Assembly: GCF_003967535.1 (NCBI RefSeq)
Contig: NZ_BIFR01000002.1
Span: 1,054,001-1,118,000, forward strand
Direction of reading: 5' to 3'
DNA length: 64,000 nucleotides
Source: Tengunoibacter tsumagoiensis
Lineage (GTDB): Bacteria; Chloroflexota; Ktedonobacteria; Ktedonobacterales; Ktedonobacteraceae
The notes under the pieces are model-generated. The model had not been told where the DNA came from, did not search any database, and saw only the letters and a program-made list of their open reading frames with translations. The position numbers and the translations under genes were made by a program. Below, one piece after another: positions 32,553 to 41,842 of the stretch (position 1 is the first letter of the stretch; every line of letters begins with the position of its first letter).

Positions 32553-33613
32553 GCTGGTACCTCCTCAAAGGCTACAGGCTGCCCATCAGCATCCTCCGAC
32601 TGACAGGCCGCGAGTGTCATTTCAAGGGTCAGGAGATTATGGCGGGCCGAGTTATATGGTTCCCGCTGCTCTGCGATGGCGCTGAGTAACTCACCCATAG
32701 CGCCGGCAAAGCCATCGGGGAACCAGCTCCCTTTGAGGTCGAAGCGCGAAAAAACACCGTCGCGCTCGAGCTCGATAAAATCGTTCCCCAATGCGCAGCC
32801 ACGAATGGTTCCCTGTGTTCCATGCAGCCAGAAGGGATGACCCTGGCGGCTCGTCTCCGTTCCGCCGATACAATGGATGAAGGCGCGTACGCCATGTTGA
32901 TAGCTGAACTCGGCGCTCATCCCCCAATCGCTCTTGCTCTCTAGCGGCTGATTGGGCGTGCGGTACTCCTGAGCACGTACATTGCTCAGCTGGTAGTCTT
33001 CAAGCCAGCAGCGGATAATATCGATCCAGTGGATTGCGTAGTCGTAGGTGGTGCTATGCGGAATCAGGTCAAAAGGACTTCCTGGACGCCACGCAAAGCT
33101 GGTTTCGAACAGGTGGGTGACGGCCAGGAGTGAACCGATTGCCTGCTGTTGCAGCAACAGGGTCGCCACCCGCCAGGCTGGTGACCATCTCCCATTCTGA
33201 TTGACGGCCAGCAAGAGACCGCGCTGCTCTGCCTCGGTAACCAGCATGCGAGCGGTGGACAGGTCGGGAGCGAAAGGCTTCTGGCTCAAGACATGTTTCC
33301 CAGCCGCCAGAGCGCGTTGGATCAGCTCGACGCGTTGAGCCGGGTGCGTCGCGATATCGACGACTTCAATATCAGGGTTGTCTAGCAGCTCGTCCAGGGT
33401 CTCGAAAATGCGCAATGTCGACCATTGTGCTTGCGCGGCCTGTGTCGCGGCGGGCTGGATATCATAGATGCCGATAACGTTTAAGCCGTATTTCTGGTAA
33501 GCGGGGAGGTGTGCCCCACGTACAATGCCGCCACTGCCGATGATGCCGATGCCGGGGCGATAGTGAGCGGGAACGTGCGGCTGTGCAGCCAGGAGTATTT
33601 GTGCTAAATCCAT
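32549..33613 (-). CDS. Gfo/Idh/MocA-family oxidoreductase
   Basis: 354 residues. The dinucleotide fold is GIGIIGSGGIVRGAHLPAY, then the NAD-contact strand EVVDIATHPAQR, and LSQKPFAPD (the EKP-type catalytic lysine signature, here QKP). The C-terminal sheet domain is FRTPNQPL- and GYSFQHG-like. Such enzymes oxidise sugars or inositols with NAD. Start ATG 33611-33613 after GGAGGTTTCGCA. It is the first gene of an operon with the sugar isomerase and is divergent from an AraC gene that likely senses the sugar. Confidence 0.9.
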   Translation of the reverse strand: MDLAQILLAAQPHVPAHYRPGIGIIGSGGIVRGAHLPAYQKYGLNVIGIYDIQPAATQAAQAQWSTLRIFETLDELLDNPDIEVVDIATHPAQRVELIQRALAAGKHVLSQKPFAPDLSTARMLVTEAEQRGLLLAVNQNGRWSPAWRVATLLLQQQAIGSLLAVTHLFETSFAWRPGSPFDLIPHSTTYDYAIHWIDIIRCWLEDYQLSNVRAQEYRTPNQPLESKSDWGMSAEFSYQHGVRAFIHCIGGTETSRQGHPFWLHGTQGTIRGCALGNDFIELERDGVFSRFDLKGSWFPDGFAGAMGELLSAIAEQREPYNSARHNLLTLEMTLAACQSEDADGQPVAFEEVPA

Positions 33614-33744
33614 TGCGAAACCTCCATGTTTGAATGAATAATCCTGCCTTGACTGTACCATGCCGATCTGCCATAATCTACCTGCTTTTGGTAAGATTTC
33701 TCCTGTATTGTCACCATTTAGGAGATAGGGAGGCGCATAACGCC

Positions 33745-34581
33745 ATGCAGAAGATTGCATGTGAAGTGCTTGGACTGGCTGCTGGTCGCCACGATGGCGG
33801 ACCAACCGGGCGTCCACACCGGCATTTTGAGATTGAGTTGACGCTGATTGAGAAAGGGGCCCTGCTCTACCTTTTTGGGGATACCTCGATTCCACTGAGT
33901 GCAGGACAGTTAGCGGTCTTCTGGGCGGCTCTACCACATCGCCTCCTGGAGTTTGAGCGGCACACCGTGCTGCACTGGCTGACGATCCCGCTGGGCGATA
34001 TTCTGCATTGGCGTTTGCCGGGAACGCTGACGCAGCGGATGATGGATGGAGAGATGATCGTCGATAGCACCCGGACCTGTGCGCACTTTGATGCGCGTGT
34101 CTTTACGCGCTGGCAAGAGGATCTGCGCGCCGCGTCTTCATCGGTACAAGAAGTTATTCTCCTGGAGAGTCGAGCCTGCCTTCTGCGCCTGGCACTTGCG
34201 GCAGAGTATGAAATGGCTGGAGGAAAAGAGGCTGGCGCTACTGGTCAGCAAAGGAAGCGCGCTGAGCTGGCAGCACATTTTATCGCGGCACACTATACCC
34301 ATCAACTGAGCGTGGGGGATGTCGCGAGCGCCATGAGAGTGCATGAACATACAGCGATGCGTCTCTTTCAGCAAACCTTCGGCATGAGCATCGTCGAATA
34401 CATTACGCAGTATCGCCTGGCCCATGCGCAACGCCTCCTCGCTACCAGTGATGCCTCTGTGCTCGAGGTCGCGATCGCCTCTGGCTTTAGCTCCTCCAGC
34501 CGTTTCTATGCGGTCTTCACGCAAACGTTGGGACGTACACCCCGAGCCTATCGTCAGGCCCTTAGCGCACCGAAGGGATAG
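33745..34581 (+). CDS. AraC-family transcriptional regulator (MelR-like)
   Basis: 279 residues. The N-terminal cupin pocket reads HRHFEIELTLIEKGALLYLF, typical of sugar-sensing AraC proteins. The C-terminal pair of HTH motifs is QLSVGDVASAMRVHEHTAMR (first) and ASVLEVAIASGFSSSSRFYA (second) with the final LGRTPRAYRQ. Start ATG 33745 follows GGGAGGCG; the frame extends to 33634 but that region is promoter. It is divergent from the dehydrogenase/isomerase operon and probably activates it when sugar is bound. Confidence 0.9.
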   Translation: MQKIACEVLGLAAGRHDGGPTGRPHRHFEIELTLIEKGALLYLFGDTSIPLSAGQLAVFWAALPHRLLEFERHTVLHWLTIPLGDILHWRLPGTLTQRMMDGEMIVDSTRTCAHFDARVFTRWQEDLRAASSSVQEVILLESRACLLRLALAAEYEMAGGKEAGATGQQRKRAELAAHFIAAHYTHQLSVGDVASAMRVHEHTAMRLFQQTFGMSIVEYITQYRLAHAQRLLATSDASVLEVAIASGFSSSSRFYAVFTQTLGRTPRAYRQALSAPKG

Positions 34582-35036
34582 TAGCGATCGTTTAGTCAGC
34601 GCTCTTGAATGTTATTCTCAATCAATGCCTCTATTATTAAAGGGCGAGCAGAGCGTATTGAGTAATGGGTGCTTTTCGCTGAATATGCGATTGTTTGTCC
34701 GTTTTTAGTGCATGAATACGTGGATTTTGGCCGTCCAGGATTGCCTTTTTTCTCAGTTGATCTGCGTATTTCTGTGCTACAATAAACTGATATGTAAAGC
34801 ATTATTTCTAAACTTTAGAGAAAGAAGATCGCTTTTTTATGTCAGCTGATGATTCGACCTTGCTAGATTTACGTGGTAGTTTTGTTGATCCTTATGATTG
34901 TACCCAAGTTTTGCGCGCTACCTCTTCCCACACTTGTGAGCAGACACCCTCTCTTGTCTACTAAGCAGACCCGGGGAGCAGTGCCGGAGCTTTTGTTGTA
35001 CCGTGACAAAACGACTATTTGGAAAGGATCTCCGCC
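34582..35036. other. Gap with an unassigned 41-codon frame
   Basis: No known gene in 455 bp. A short open frame at 34839-34964 (MSADDSTLLDLRGSFVDPYD to Y) is preceded by GAGAAAGAAGA, but it has no domain and no obvious partner. An AT-rich segment at about 34770-34810 could carry a promoter. The final 60 bp hold the ribosome site of the acetyltransferase. Confidence 0.35.
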
Positions 35037-35558
35037 ATGATTGTCTTTGAAACTGAGCGGATACTCGTCCGCCATCTCCGTGATGATGATTTTGAAGCAT
35101 TCTATGCCCTCTGTAGTGACCCTGAAATTCATCGCTATATGGGTGATGGGAAGCCCCTGACGGCGGAGCAGACTCGCTCCTGGATACAAATCTCACAGGG
35201 CAACTATCGACAGCGTGGCTATGGTTGCTTCGCGATCACTTCGCGCCTGGATAGCCAGATGATTGGTTTTGGCGGTATCGCGCGCCCTGCAAACAACCCC
35301 CATCTTGAGATTATCTATGCCTTGAAACCATCCTGCTGGGGCCAGGGGCTGGCGAGCGAGTTTATCAAAGCCCTGCTAGCAACTAGCTTTGAACGCTGGC
35401 AAATCCCACGTCTTGAAGCGACGATTGACGTACGCAACCATAGGTCAAGCAAAGCTATCGAGAAGGCTGGCATGCTCTTTGTGCGTTCCAGTGTAGATGA
35501 AGATGGCTATACAATCCTCTGGTATGCGCTAGATCGTCCAGATCCTTCACATATGTGA
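35037..35558 (+). CDS. GNAT-family acetyltransferase (RimJ/RimL type)
   Basis: 173 residues from ATG 35037, after GGAAAGGATCTCCGCC; an ATG at 35019 is less well placed. It starts with ETERILVRHLRDDDFEAFYA, has IIYALKPSCWGQGLASEFIK (acetyl-CoA loop Q-G-L-A) and the asparagine motif RNHRSSKAIEKAGM. It acetylates an unknown amine. It is followed by a decayed aminoglycoside-phosphotransferase end, so the pair might once have been an antibiotic-modifying unit, but this is speculation. Confidence 0.87.
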   Translation: MIVFETERILVRHLRDDDFEAFYALCSDPEIHRYMGDGKPLTAEQTRSWIQISQGNYRQRGYGCFAITSRLDSQMIGFGGIARPANNPHLEIIYALKPSCWGQGLASEFIKALLATSFERWQIPRLEATIDVRNHRSSKAIEKAGMLFVRSSVDEDGYTILWYALDRPDPSHM

Positions 35559-35584
35559 AAAGGGAAGATGTCTGCTGAAATTTT

Positions 35585-35689
35585 CTGACAGACGGTGAGC
35601 AGGTGACTGGGATGATCGATTGGGATGCTGCGGGCTGTGGTGATTGTGCCCTTGAGATGCTGAAGCTGCTCTTTTCCGCTCTTTGGTAA
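35585..35689 (+). pseudogene. Aminoglycoside/choline phosphotransferase-type remnant
   Basis: A 34-codon in-frame stretch LTDGEQVTGMIDWDAAGCGD followed by CALEMLKLLFSAL matches the magnesium-binding D-W-x-x-A-G-x-G-D segment of APH-type kinases (usually IDWGDAGxGDP). The N-terminal lobe and the catalytic HGD loop are missing. It lies in the acetyltransferase/kinase spacer and is short, so the call rests on one motif. Confidence 0.6.
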
Positions 35690-35727
35690 GATGAACGGAT
35701 AAGTTATGCACAAAGAAGGGGAATATC

Positions 35728-36354
35728 ATGCTCTTCGTTGTCATGGGGGCGAGTGGAGCAGGGAAATCCACTGCTCTCGATAGGCTTCTGGTCCAGCACC
35801 CACACGTCGTTTGGTACGATTTTGATGCGGTTGGCGTTCCCTCAACTGCTGACAAGAGGTGGCGTCAATGTACGACTGAGCACTGGGTGAAGATAGCTCT
35901 GGAGCATCAATCACACGAACAGGACATGGGTTTATGTGGTGGTGCCGTTTTCGGGGAACTCCTCGCCTGTCCCTCCACTCCACAAATCGCTGGACTTGCA
36001 GGCTGTTTGTTAGATTGTGGCGATGTTATTCGTATTGATCGACTTCGTGGGAGAAATGTTCACGATAGCGGCATCAGTCAAGAAATGCTCAACTGGGCCG
36101 CATGGCAACGTATGCACTCTGTTGATCCTCAATGGAGACAAGACGTGATTCGAGTTGATGCCGAGCCTACCCTGCGATGGGGCCACTGGGATCACTGGCA
36201 CCGAGGAGATCCTCGCTGGAATATCTGGACCTTTGACACCACGCCAATGACAATTGATGAGGTAGCAAAAGCTCTTTCGGATTGGGTAAGAGAACAAAAA
36301 CAGGCGTATGCGGCTGGCTGGAATCCTTTACGAGGTCGGTGGTGGGAAGCATGA
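35728..36354 (+). CDS. P-loop nucleotide kinase-like protein
   Basis: 208 residues. A classical P-loop GASGAGKST (residues 7-15) sits at the N-terminus, followed by HVVWYDFDAVGVPS as in shikimate/gluconate-type or zeta-like small kinases. A long C-terminal part rich in Trp and His (RWGHWDHWHRGDPRWNIW) is unlike the common families, so the substrate is unknown. Start ATG 35728 follows AGAAGGGGAATATC. It is a plausible phosphotransferase for a small metabolite or nucleotide. Confidence 0.75.
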   Translation: MLFVVMGASGAGKSTALDRLLVQHPHVVWYDFDAVGVPSTADKRWRQCTTEHWVKIALEHQSHEQDMGLCGGAVFGELLACPSTPQIAGLAGCLLDCGDVIRIDRLRGRNVHDSGISQEMLNWAAWQRMHSVDPQWRQDVIRVDAEPTLRWGHWDHWHRGDPRWNIWTFDTTPMTIDEVAKALSDWVREQKQAYAAGWNPLRGRWWEA

Positions 36355-36432
36355 AAGATGGTAAAGGTCCCTTTCATCCCCAAACGCAGAGCCAGGTGTG
36401 AACCTGCTTTGGTGCTGGTGGCAAAGCTCCAT

Positions 36433-37497
36433 CTATCTTCGTTTTGGTCCCTCACGTATACCAAGGGCCAGGTGCAACAGCGTATCGTAGAGGTCGGGTC
36501 CGATAGCATCCGCTACCACTGTGTCGCCGTCAATGAGGGTGCGCAGGCTCTTTCGGGCCTGCTCTATCTCCTCTGGCTCAGATAGGATCTGGTAGATACC
36601 ACCAGTCATCCTTCGCCCGGTGGGCTGGCCTGGGAGCCTGATCTGGTGCGGGGTCTGAAACGTACCGGGAATGATCGTAAGCAGAATGAGCAAAGCCGTA
36701 GTATAAGGATCAGAAGGTTTTCCTGAGAGGAGCGCCAACCGCAACTGGTTGCTTAATCGGCACCATTGTTCATTCTGACGATTGAGCACCAGTGTTTCAA
36801 CTTCGCCGAAGAAAGGGGCACGTTCCCTACCCATGAACTGGATGCAGACTTGTTCCTGAAGTTGGCGCTCTATCCGGTCATACATGGTTCTTACCCACTG
36901 TTTCCCTTCGTCCTGTGCAGTCAGGAAAGAAAGCCAGTCGCGGACTTTCATGGCATTCCCTACGGGCTGCATTCGCCAGAGAAGCTCATCAAGCATCTCA
37001 TCGCCGACAGGTGGCTCCCTCATCACGATCAGCCACCCTTGCACTCCTTTGCGGGCAGGCTCCTGGTACACGAGAGAGAGTATCAGCAGGCTGAGCCAGG
37101 CAAAGAGAAAGCCAGCTATGCCTGCGGGAAATGACAGACCGACCAACACAGAACAGATCGAAAGGAAACTGATACAGACCAGGGTCAGGATCAGATACAG
37201 CAGCGGCCCGGAAGGCGAACGAACGCGATTGTACCGAGCGTAATTTGGTAAAGGTTTTACCTCATCCATACGCACGTACCCGCGCAGCGCCAGTTCCATA
37301 AGCGCTGCCCCAAGGTAGGTAAAGAAGTTCATCTTGACAGCAAAACCAGAAGCTAGAGGGATATCATTGCCAGAGAGATCAACACCAGTTCGATAGAGCA
37401 GCAGCGTTGAGGCTTCCAGGAAACTCAGCGAGGACAATGGAATATCTAACGACCCTTCTCGCTCGAAGTCTGAGCGTTGCGTGAAGAAATCAGTCAT
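36433..37497 (-). CDS. GPP34 (Golgi phosphoprotein 3-like) domain membrane protein
   Basis: 354 residues. The layout follows bacterial GPP34-type proteins: GFAVKMNFFTYLGAALMELA then LRGYV at the N-terminus, PPVGDEMLDELLWRM, VRDWLSFL, a helix with YDRIERQLQEQ, LRLALLSGKPSDPYTTALLI and a final ARKSLRTLIDGDTVVADAIG. Two membrane helices (residues about 98-142, LLYLILTLVCISFLSICSVL and onwards) are inserted between the first and second helical parts, not usual for soluble members. Eukaryotic GPP34 binds phosphoinositide at the Golgi; in bacteria the role is unknown. Convergent with the kinase-like gene. Confidence 0.65.
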   Translation of the reverse strand: MTDFFTQRSDFEREGSLDIPLSSLSFLEASTLLLYRTGVDLSGNDIPLASGFAVKMNFFTYLGAALMELALRGYVRMDEVKPLPNYARYNRVRSPSGPLLYLILTLVCISFLSICSVLVGLSFPAGIAGFLFAWLSLLILSLVYQEPARKGVQGWLIVMREPPVGDEMLDELLWRMQPVGNAMKVRDWLSFLTAQDEGKQWVRTMYDRIERQLQEQVCIQFMGRERAPFFGEVETLVLNRQNEQWCRLSNQLRLALLSGKPSDPYTTALLILLTIIPGTFQTPHQIRLPGQPTGRRMTGGIYQILSEPEEIEQARKSLRTLIDGDTVVADAIGPDLYDTLLHLALGIREGPKRR

Positions 37498-37742
37498 GAT
37501 CCGAGCTCCTTCCGGACGAATAGGAATGGCGGAGGCGTTGCATCTATTTTATCACCAGGAAGAAGCTTTTCACAGAAAAAGCGGAGAAATGACAGCTCTT
37601 CGCGTTTGTTCCCTAAGAGGGTGCTCCCGAATCCAGGATGACTCATCATGGCTTTGCTTTTCAGCGAAATCGTTTCTGGAAGCTACACAAAGCTGAGTAA
37701 TAAGCCCTGTCTATCTGGTGGCATGTTACATAGTATGGGTCC

Positions 37743-37804
37743 TTCTTGCGACTTCATGGCATGGCAATAGCTTCGCCTGCTACTGTACCATGAAGTCGCA
37801 AGAA
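37743..37804. terminator. Long hairpin downstream of the MFS gene
   Basis: TTCTTGCGACTTCATGG (37743-37759) and CCATGAAGTCGCAAGAA (37788-37804) are perfect 17-bp arms with a 28-nt loop, ending 12 bp past the stop of the minus-strand MFS gene. Either a terminator or a regulatory RNA structure; no U-tract on the minus strand. 37498-37742 holds nothing I recognise besides the promoter of the divergent GPP34 gene. Confidence 0.6.
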
Positions 37805-37815
37805 ACGTGGTGCCG

Positions 37816-39195
37816 TTACCCTATGTTCACCTCTCTTTTCTGATCCGTACTTGTCTCCATTTCTTCAGCCTCTGGCCCAAATGTGCGCAGCTTGCGCATT
37901 GCGTTGATACTGGCAATCAGTGCGAGTAGCCCGACCACAGTATAGATGGTATCCACAAAACCAAAATGCATTCCACCCAACGTGGCGTGAAAGTGGTGCA
38001 AGGCCGTACTGCTGAGAAAACCAGCCAGGAAGGTGGAAAGCATTGAAGCCATGCTCATACAAGGCCACGTTACTCCTGAAACTCGCCCTATCATCTCGCG
38101 TGGCGTGGCACGCAGGAGCAATGGCATAATCGCTGAGCCAATCCAGGCATTACATCCCCCGAGGCAGAAAAGCAGCGCTACCGCTGGCCAGAATTGCTCT
38201 TGACGTGCCAATACCAGCATTGTTCCACTCCAGGCCAACAATGCCAGCCAGAGGAGGCGTGCCTCCCCAATGCGTCTGATAAAACGGCCTATCAGGGCAG
38301 AACCAACGATGGCTCCACACGCTGGCACAGCGACAAAAAAGCCGTAGAGGCCTGCCGGCACGTGCACATTCTCCAGCAGAAAGAAGAGATAGAGAGTGTT
38401 TAGCGCGCCAACGCCAAGCATAAAGAGCATGCCAGAACCGATAATCGTTGTTACAGTCCTATCGCTCAGCGCAAAATGTAATCCTTCCCCGAATTCACGG
38501 AGAAAATGACCACGTTCGCTAACCGCTACACGGCGAGCTGTTTCAGATACGTGAATACCACGAATCATCAGCCAGGAGAGGACAAATGAAAGTGCGTTGA
38601 TTAGCACGCTCCACAGTGGGCCAAATGTCATAAAGCAGAGGCTTCCAAGCGCGGGCCCCAGAAGCCATCCCATATTCCCTGCTATGCTGCTCAGGGTGCT
38701 GGCCTGGCCTAACTGCTGCTCCAGCACAATATCACCGAGGAGTGCCATCTTTGAGGGACCAAAGAACTGCCCACAGGTACTCAACAAGGCCACTGTACTA
38801 TAGATTGCGAGCAATTGCCCCCAGATCGGCAAAACCAGGCCGCCCACCAGAGGAAGCGGTAAAAGTCCACTCACAAACAACAAGAGCAGAATGAGGAGAG
38901 CGCGTACCAGATCCATGATCAGCATGGTATGGCGTTTTTCCCAACGATCAACAAAGACCCCAGCCATTGGCCCTATCAGCAAGCCAGGCAACGTTCCAGC
39001 CAGGTAGACTCCACTAAAAGCAAATGGAGCCCAGGGTTGGCCTCCAGCCACACGTGTGCCAACCCACAGAGCCAGCGCACTATCGAAGGCGGCATCTCCA
39101 AGTACAGAAATGGCCTCTCCCAGCCATAAAAGCGCAAAGTTGCGGTTAAGAAGGAGGTGATTCACATTTATAGGTAGTGTTTTTTTGCGCATCAT
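37816..39195 (-). CDS. MFS transporter (drug:H+ antiporter-like)
   Basis: About 459 residues with 12 predicted helices. LNRNFALLWLGEAISVLGDA is the typical first helix of the MFS_3 (enterobactin/macrolide exporter) group, and PMAGVFVDRWEKRHTMLIMD is the A-motif loop. A short central loop (HVSETARRVAVSERGH) splits the two halves. Export of a hydrophobic compound or siderophore is likely but unproved. ATG 39193-39195 follows AGGGAAG; the frame extends to 39318 without signal sequence. Confidence 0.88.
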   Translation of the reverse strand: MMRKKTLPINVNHLLLNRNFALLWLGEAISVLGDAAFDSALALWVGTRVAGGQPWAPFAFSGVYLAGTLPGLLIGPMAGVFVDRWEKRHTMLIMDLVRALLILLLLFVSGLLPLPLVGGLVLPIWGQLLAIYSTVALLSTCGQFFGPSKMALLGDIVLEQQLGQASTLSSIAGNMGWLLGPALGSLCFMTFGPLWSVLINALSFVLSWLMIRGIHVSETARRVAVSERGHFLREFGEGLHFALSDRTVTTIIGSGMLFMLGVGALNTLYLFFLLENVHVPAGLYGFFVAVPACGAIVGSALIGRFIRRIGEARLLWLALLAWSGTMLVLARQEQFWPAVALLFCLGGCNAWIGSAIMPLLLRATPREMIGRVSGVTWPCMSMASMLSTFLAGFLSSTALHHFHATLGGMHFGFVDTIYTVVGLLALIASINAMRKLRTFGPEAEEMETSTDQKREVNIG

Positions 39196-39727
39196 GTTCT
39201 TCCCTATAGTATAAAAACATTTTATGTACATGTATGCCCATGCACACAAAGCACAAAGATGGGGCGAAACCTTTTGCGCGGTAGAAGATTGGCTAAGTAG
39301 TATGTTTAGTGGAGGCAAAAACAGGAAAAGACAGCATTTTCCAGCACTTAGAATGCCTGAAAATGCTTTCTCAACTGAGAGAGAGAAAGCGCCTGCCTGG
39401 CAATGCTATCACATCACCAGCTAAAGTCATATGTTTTCCCAGCCATTACCGCGCAGAAATTGCGCATATGCCTGGGGGATTGTAGATAGGAGTGCTAGAA
39501 AGCATCACCTGCATAAGTAGCTGCAAGTGGCATACCATAAAGTGCTCCTTCTCCTTCACAAAAAAAGATGTTGTACACGGAGAGGTATATATTTCATAAT
39601 GTCACTTGCACAAATATACATGCAAACTCAACTGAGGTCAAGCCCATGAGAGTCAAGAAACAAACGATGTTGAGACTATTGGGAATTATTCCCATGCGGC
39701 TTCTCCTGATCATATGAGCAAATGGCC
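39196..39727. other. Gap upstream of MFS gene, no gene seen
   Basis: No supportable gene in about 530 bp. One small inverted pair, AGCATTTTC (39333-39341) and GAAAATGCT (39358-39366), may be regulatory. The last 60 bp hold the stop side of the HD-GYP gene. Confidence 0.35.
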
Positions 39728-40327
39728 CTACCAGGGCCAGGAGAGGGGATCGATGGTATCCATTTGCAGGAAGGCATCAACGATTTGCGGATCATAAGCG
39801 CTCCCTGCGCACCGTCGCACTTCTGCTCTGGCCTCGGCAGGGGAAAGAGAGCGTCGGTAAGGTCTTGATCCTGTCATGGCATCATAGGAATCAACGATCG
39901 CCAGGATACGTGCCCCAAGTGGAATGGCTTCCTGTGCCAGTCCATATGGATACCCGCATCCATCCCATCGCTCATGATGCGCCAGAACGAGTGAGGCGAT
40001 GAAAGTCCACATACCTCCTGCTTGCTGAAGCAACTGGGAGCCAATCTCAGGGTGGCAGCGCACGATTGCCCATTCATGTTCTGAGAGAGGACCTGGTTTA
40101 TTTAGTATGGCGGCGGGAACCGCAATTTTTCCAATATCATGTACAAGGGCTGCCAGACTAATCAGGTATGTTTCTTCCTCGCTCAAACCTAGCTGGCACG
40201 CGAGGGCATATGAGAGTATTGCCGTTTTTTGTGTGTGTTCACGTATGGTATGCTGGTACCAGCAAAGAGCGTTCACCAGGGAAATATGTTCAAGTGCACT
40301 TCTGCTCGTATCTCTTGGGTGCGTCAT
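39728..40327 (-). CDS. HD-GYP-type phosphohydrolase
   Basis: 199 residues from ATG 40325-40327, which follows AAAAAAGGATAACC. It contains HD (LVHDIGKIAVP) and the full GYP signature HHERWDGCGYPYGL, with HPEIGSQLL and VDSYDAMTGSRPYR; these are the metal-binding and substrate residues of cyclic-di-GMP phosphodiesterases. The single domain lacks a receiver or PAS. It could degrade cyclic-di-GMP or be an HD-GYP sensor. The 40328-40885 gap separates it from an unrelated regulator. Confidence 0.87.
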   Translation of the reverse strand: MTHPRDTSRSALEHISLVNALCWYQHTIREHTQKTAILSYALACQLGLSEEETYLISLAALVHDIGKIAVPAAILNKPGPLSEHEWAIVRCHPEIGSQLLQQAGGMWTFIASLVLAHHERWDGCGYPYGLAQEAIPLGARILAIVDSYDAMTGSRPYRRSLSPAEARAEVRRCAGSAYDPQIVDAFLQMDTIDPLSWPW

Positions 40328-40885
40328 GTGGTTATCCTTTTTTTGTCCAGGACAAAATGAGTTATTGGACGGTGTGTTTTCACTCACTATCATACCTGTT
40401 CTCTGCCTGGAAGGAACGATCGTTAGGTATCGTCTAGCAGTCGTTTTGCCATGTTGTGAACGCATCAATAGTCAAACTGAAGCATTGGCGATTGAGCGTC
40501 CTGGGGTTTGCCACCGTCGTTCTGTCGCCACTATGAACACCCTTAGCTCTGTAACTATTTATGTACCCGTGCTCAATTGAACCATAGCGATCAATAAAGG
40601 ACTTCTCCCTATGAATTCATTGTCCCTCTCTCTTTATGAAGGATAAGAATTTGCCCCTGTTGTATTTTTATCGTCCCCCGCCACCTTACGCTCTTCAAGA
40701 GCTCGAACTGCTATTTTGCATGTGTCCCACGATTTGCACAACGAGGTGACAAAATAGAGACAGGAGCCGAGACAATTGAACGAAAGCTCAAAAATGAAAG
40801 AGTTTCACCTTTCCATGTTCATAGAGGAGAGGATATACTGTGGAAAAACAAGCCTTCAGAAACGACAAGAGGAAATAGACCTTCA
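40328..40885. other. Divergent promoter gap between HD-GYP and AraC/GyrI genes
   Basis: About 560 bp with no gene I can support; the plus-strand frames at 40107-40580 are antisense to the HD-GYP gene and continue without a family match. The second half is visibly AT-richer, matching the AraC/GyrI gene that follows, so it may be part of a transferred segment. It carries the promoters of both flanking genes. Confidence 0.35.
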
Positions 40886-41800
40886 ATGAATCATGACTAT
40901 ACTGAGCGAATCAAGAGGGTGCTAGAGTATGTGGAAGAAAATATCTCTGAGCCAATGAACCTGGAAACATTAGCCGATATATCAAATTTCTCGAAATATC
41001 ATTTTATAAGAGTATTTACTTCTATTGTTGGTATCACCCCTATAGGGTATGTTCAGCAAAAACGGTTGCAAAAATCGATTTCTTACCTCAGGGAAACAAA
41101 TAAAACCGTTTTAGAAATTTCTTCCCTTTGCGGTTTCGACTCCATTTCTAGTTTTCAAGCGGTCTTTAAAAAATATTTTCAAACCACTCCAAGCGAAGTA
41201 AGGAAAAGGCGAAAAAATCAGAGCAATTTCCCAGCACCTTTTCGCAAAAATCAGGATGAGCCCCCTCTTTCTTTCGAGTACGATAGACGAGTCAATCATC
41301 ACTTTTTTAGGAGAGTTTGGGATATGAATATCGTCATGAAGGATATACCCACTTATGAAGTCGCCTATGTCAGGCACGTGGGAAGTTACCTGGATACAAG
41401 TGCTTCGTGGGAGAAATTAGGGCAATGGGCAGCAAACAATGCATTGTTTCCGCCTGATCAGCATGTGATTGGGATCTCTTTAGATGACCCCAATAGTGTA
41501 GATGAGTATGCTTGTCGTTATGATAGCTGTATCACAATCCCAAAGGGATTTGAAAAAGAGAAGCATACAGAAGTGCAGTTTCAACACCTCCCTGGTGGAC
41601 TCTATGCCTGTTATCAGTTTTACGATACGATAGAGAAAATAGGACTTCTTTATCAAAATCTGTATGGACAATGGCTCCCCCAGAGTGAATATGATGCCGA
41701 TGATCGACCGTGCCTGGAATTTTGTCTGAACAATCCAGCACATGATCCCGAAAGGAAATGCAAGGCAGAGATCTGTATCCCTATTCGTAAGAGAAGATAA
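40886..41800 (+). CDS. AraC-family regulator with GyrI-like ligand domain
   Basis: 304 residues. The N-terminal AraC HTH pair is NLETLADISNFSKYHFIRVF and VLEISSLCGFDSISSFQAVF, followed by a linker and a C-terminal GyrI-like domain (from about 150, DIPTYEVAYVRHVGSYLDTS to the acidic CLEFCLNN end). Such proteins bind small hydrophobic molecules and activate efflux or stress genes (Rob/BmrR-type). The gene uses many A/T-ending codons and is AT-richer than its neighbours, with a Firmicutes-like look, so recent transfer is possible. Start ATG 40886; a purine-rich AAGAGGAAATAG is upstream. Confidence 0.88.
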   Translation: MNHDYTERIKRVLEYVEENISEPMNLETLADISNFSKYHFIRVFTSIVGITPIGYVQQKRLQKSISYLRETNKTVLEISSLCGFDSISSFQAVFKKYFQTTPSEVRKRRKNQSNFPAPFRKNQDEPPLSFEYDRRVNHHFFRRVWDMNIVMKDIPTYEVAYVRHVGSYLDTSASWEKLGQWAANNALFPPDQHVIGISLDDPNSVDEYACRYDSCITIPKGFEKEKHTEVQFQHLPGGLYACYQFYDTIEKIGLLYQNLYGQWLPQSEYDADDRPCLEFCLNNPAHDPERKCKAEICIPIRKRR

Positions 41801-41842
41801 CGAGCATCTTTTTTTCTCAAGGGAATTCACAGTCAGGAGCCC

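Noticed and set aside
39196..40885. Searched for tRNA or small RNA genes in the large gaps
   Set aside because: No cloverleaf with a GTTCGA-type arm or other known RNA structure could be seen.
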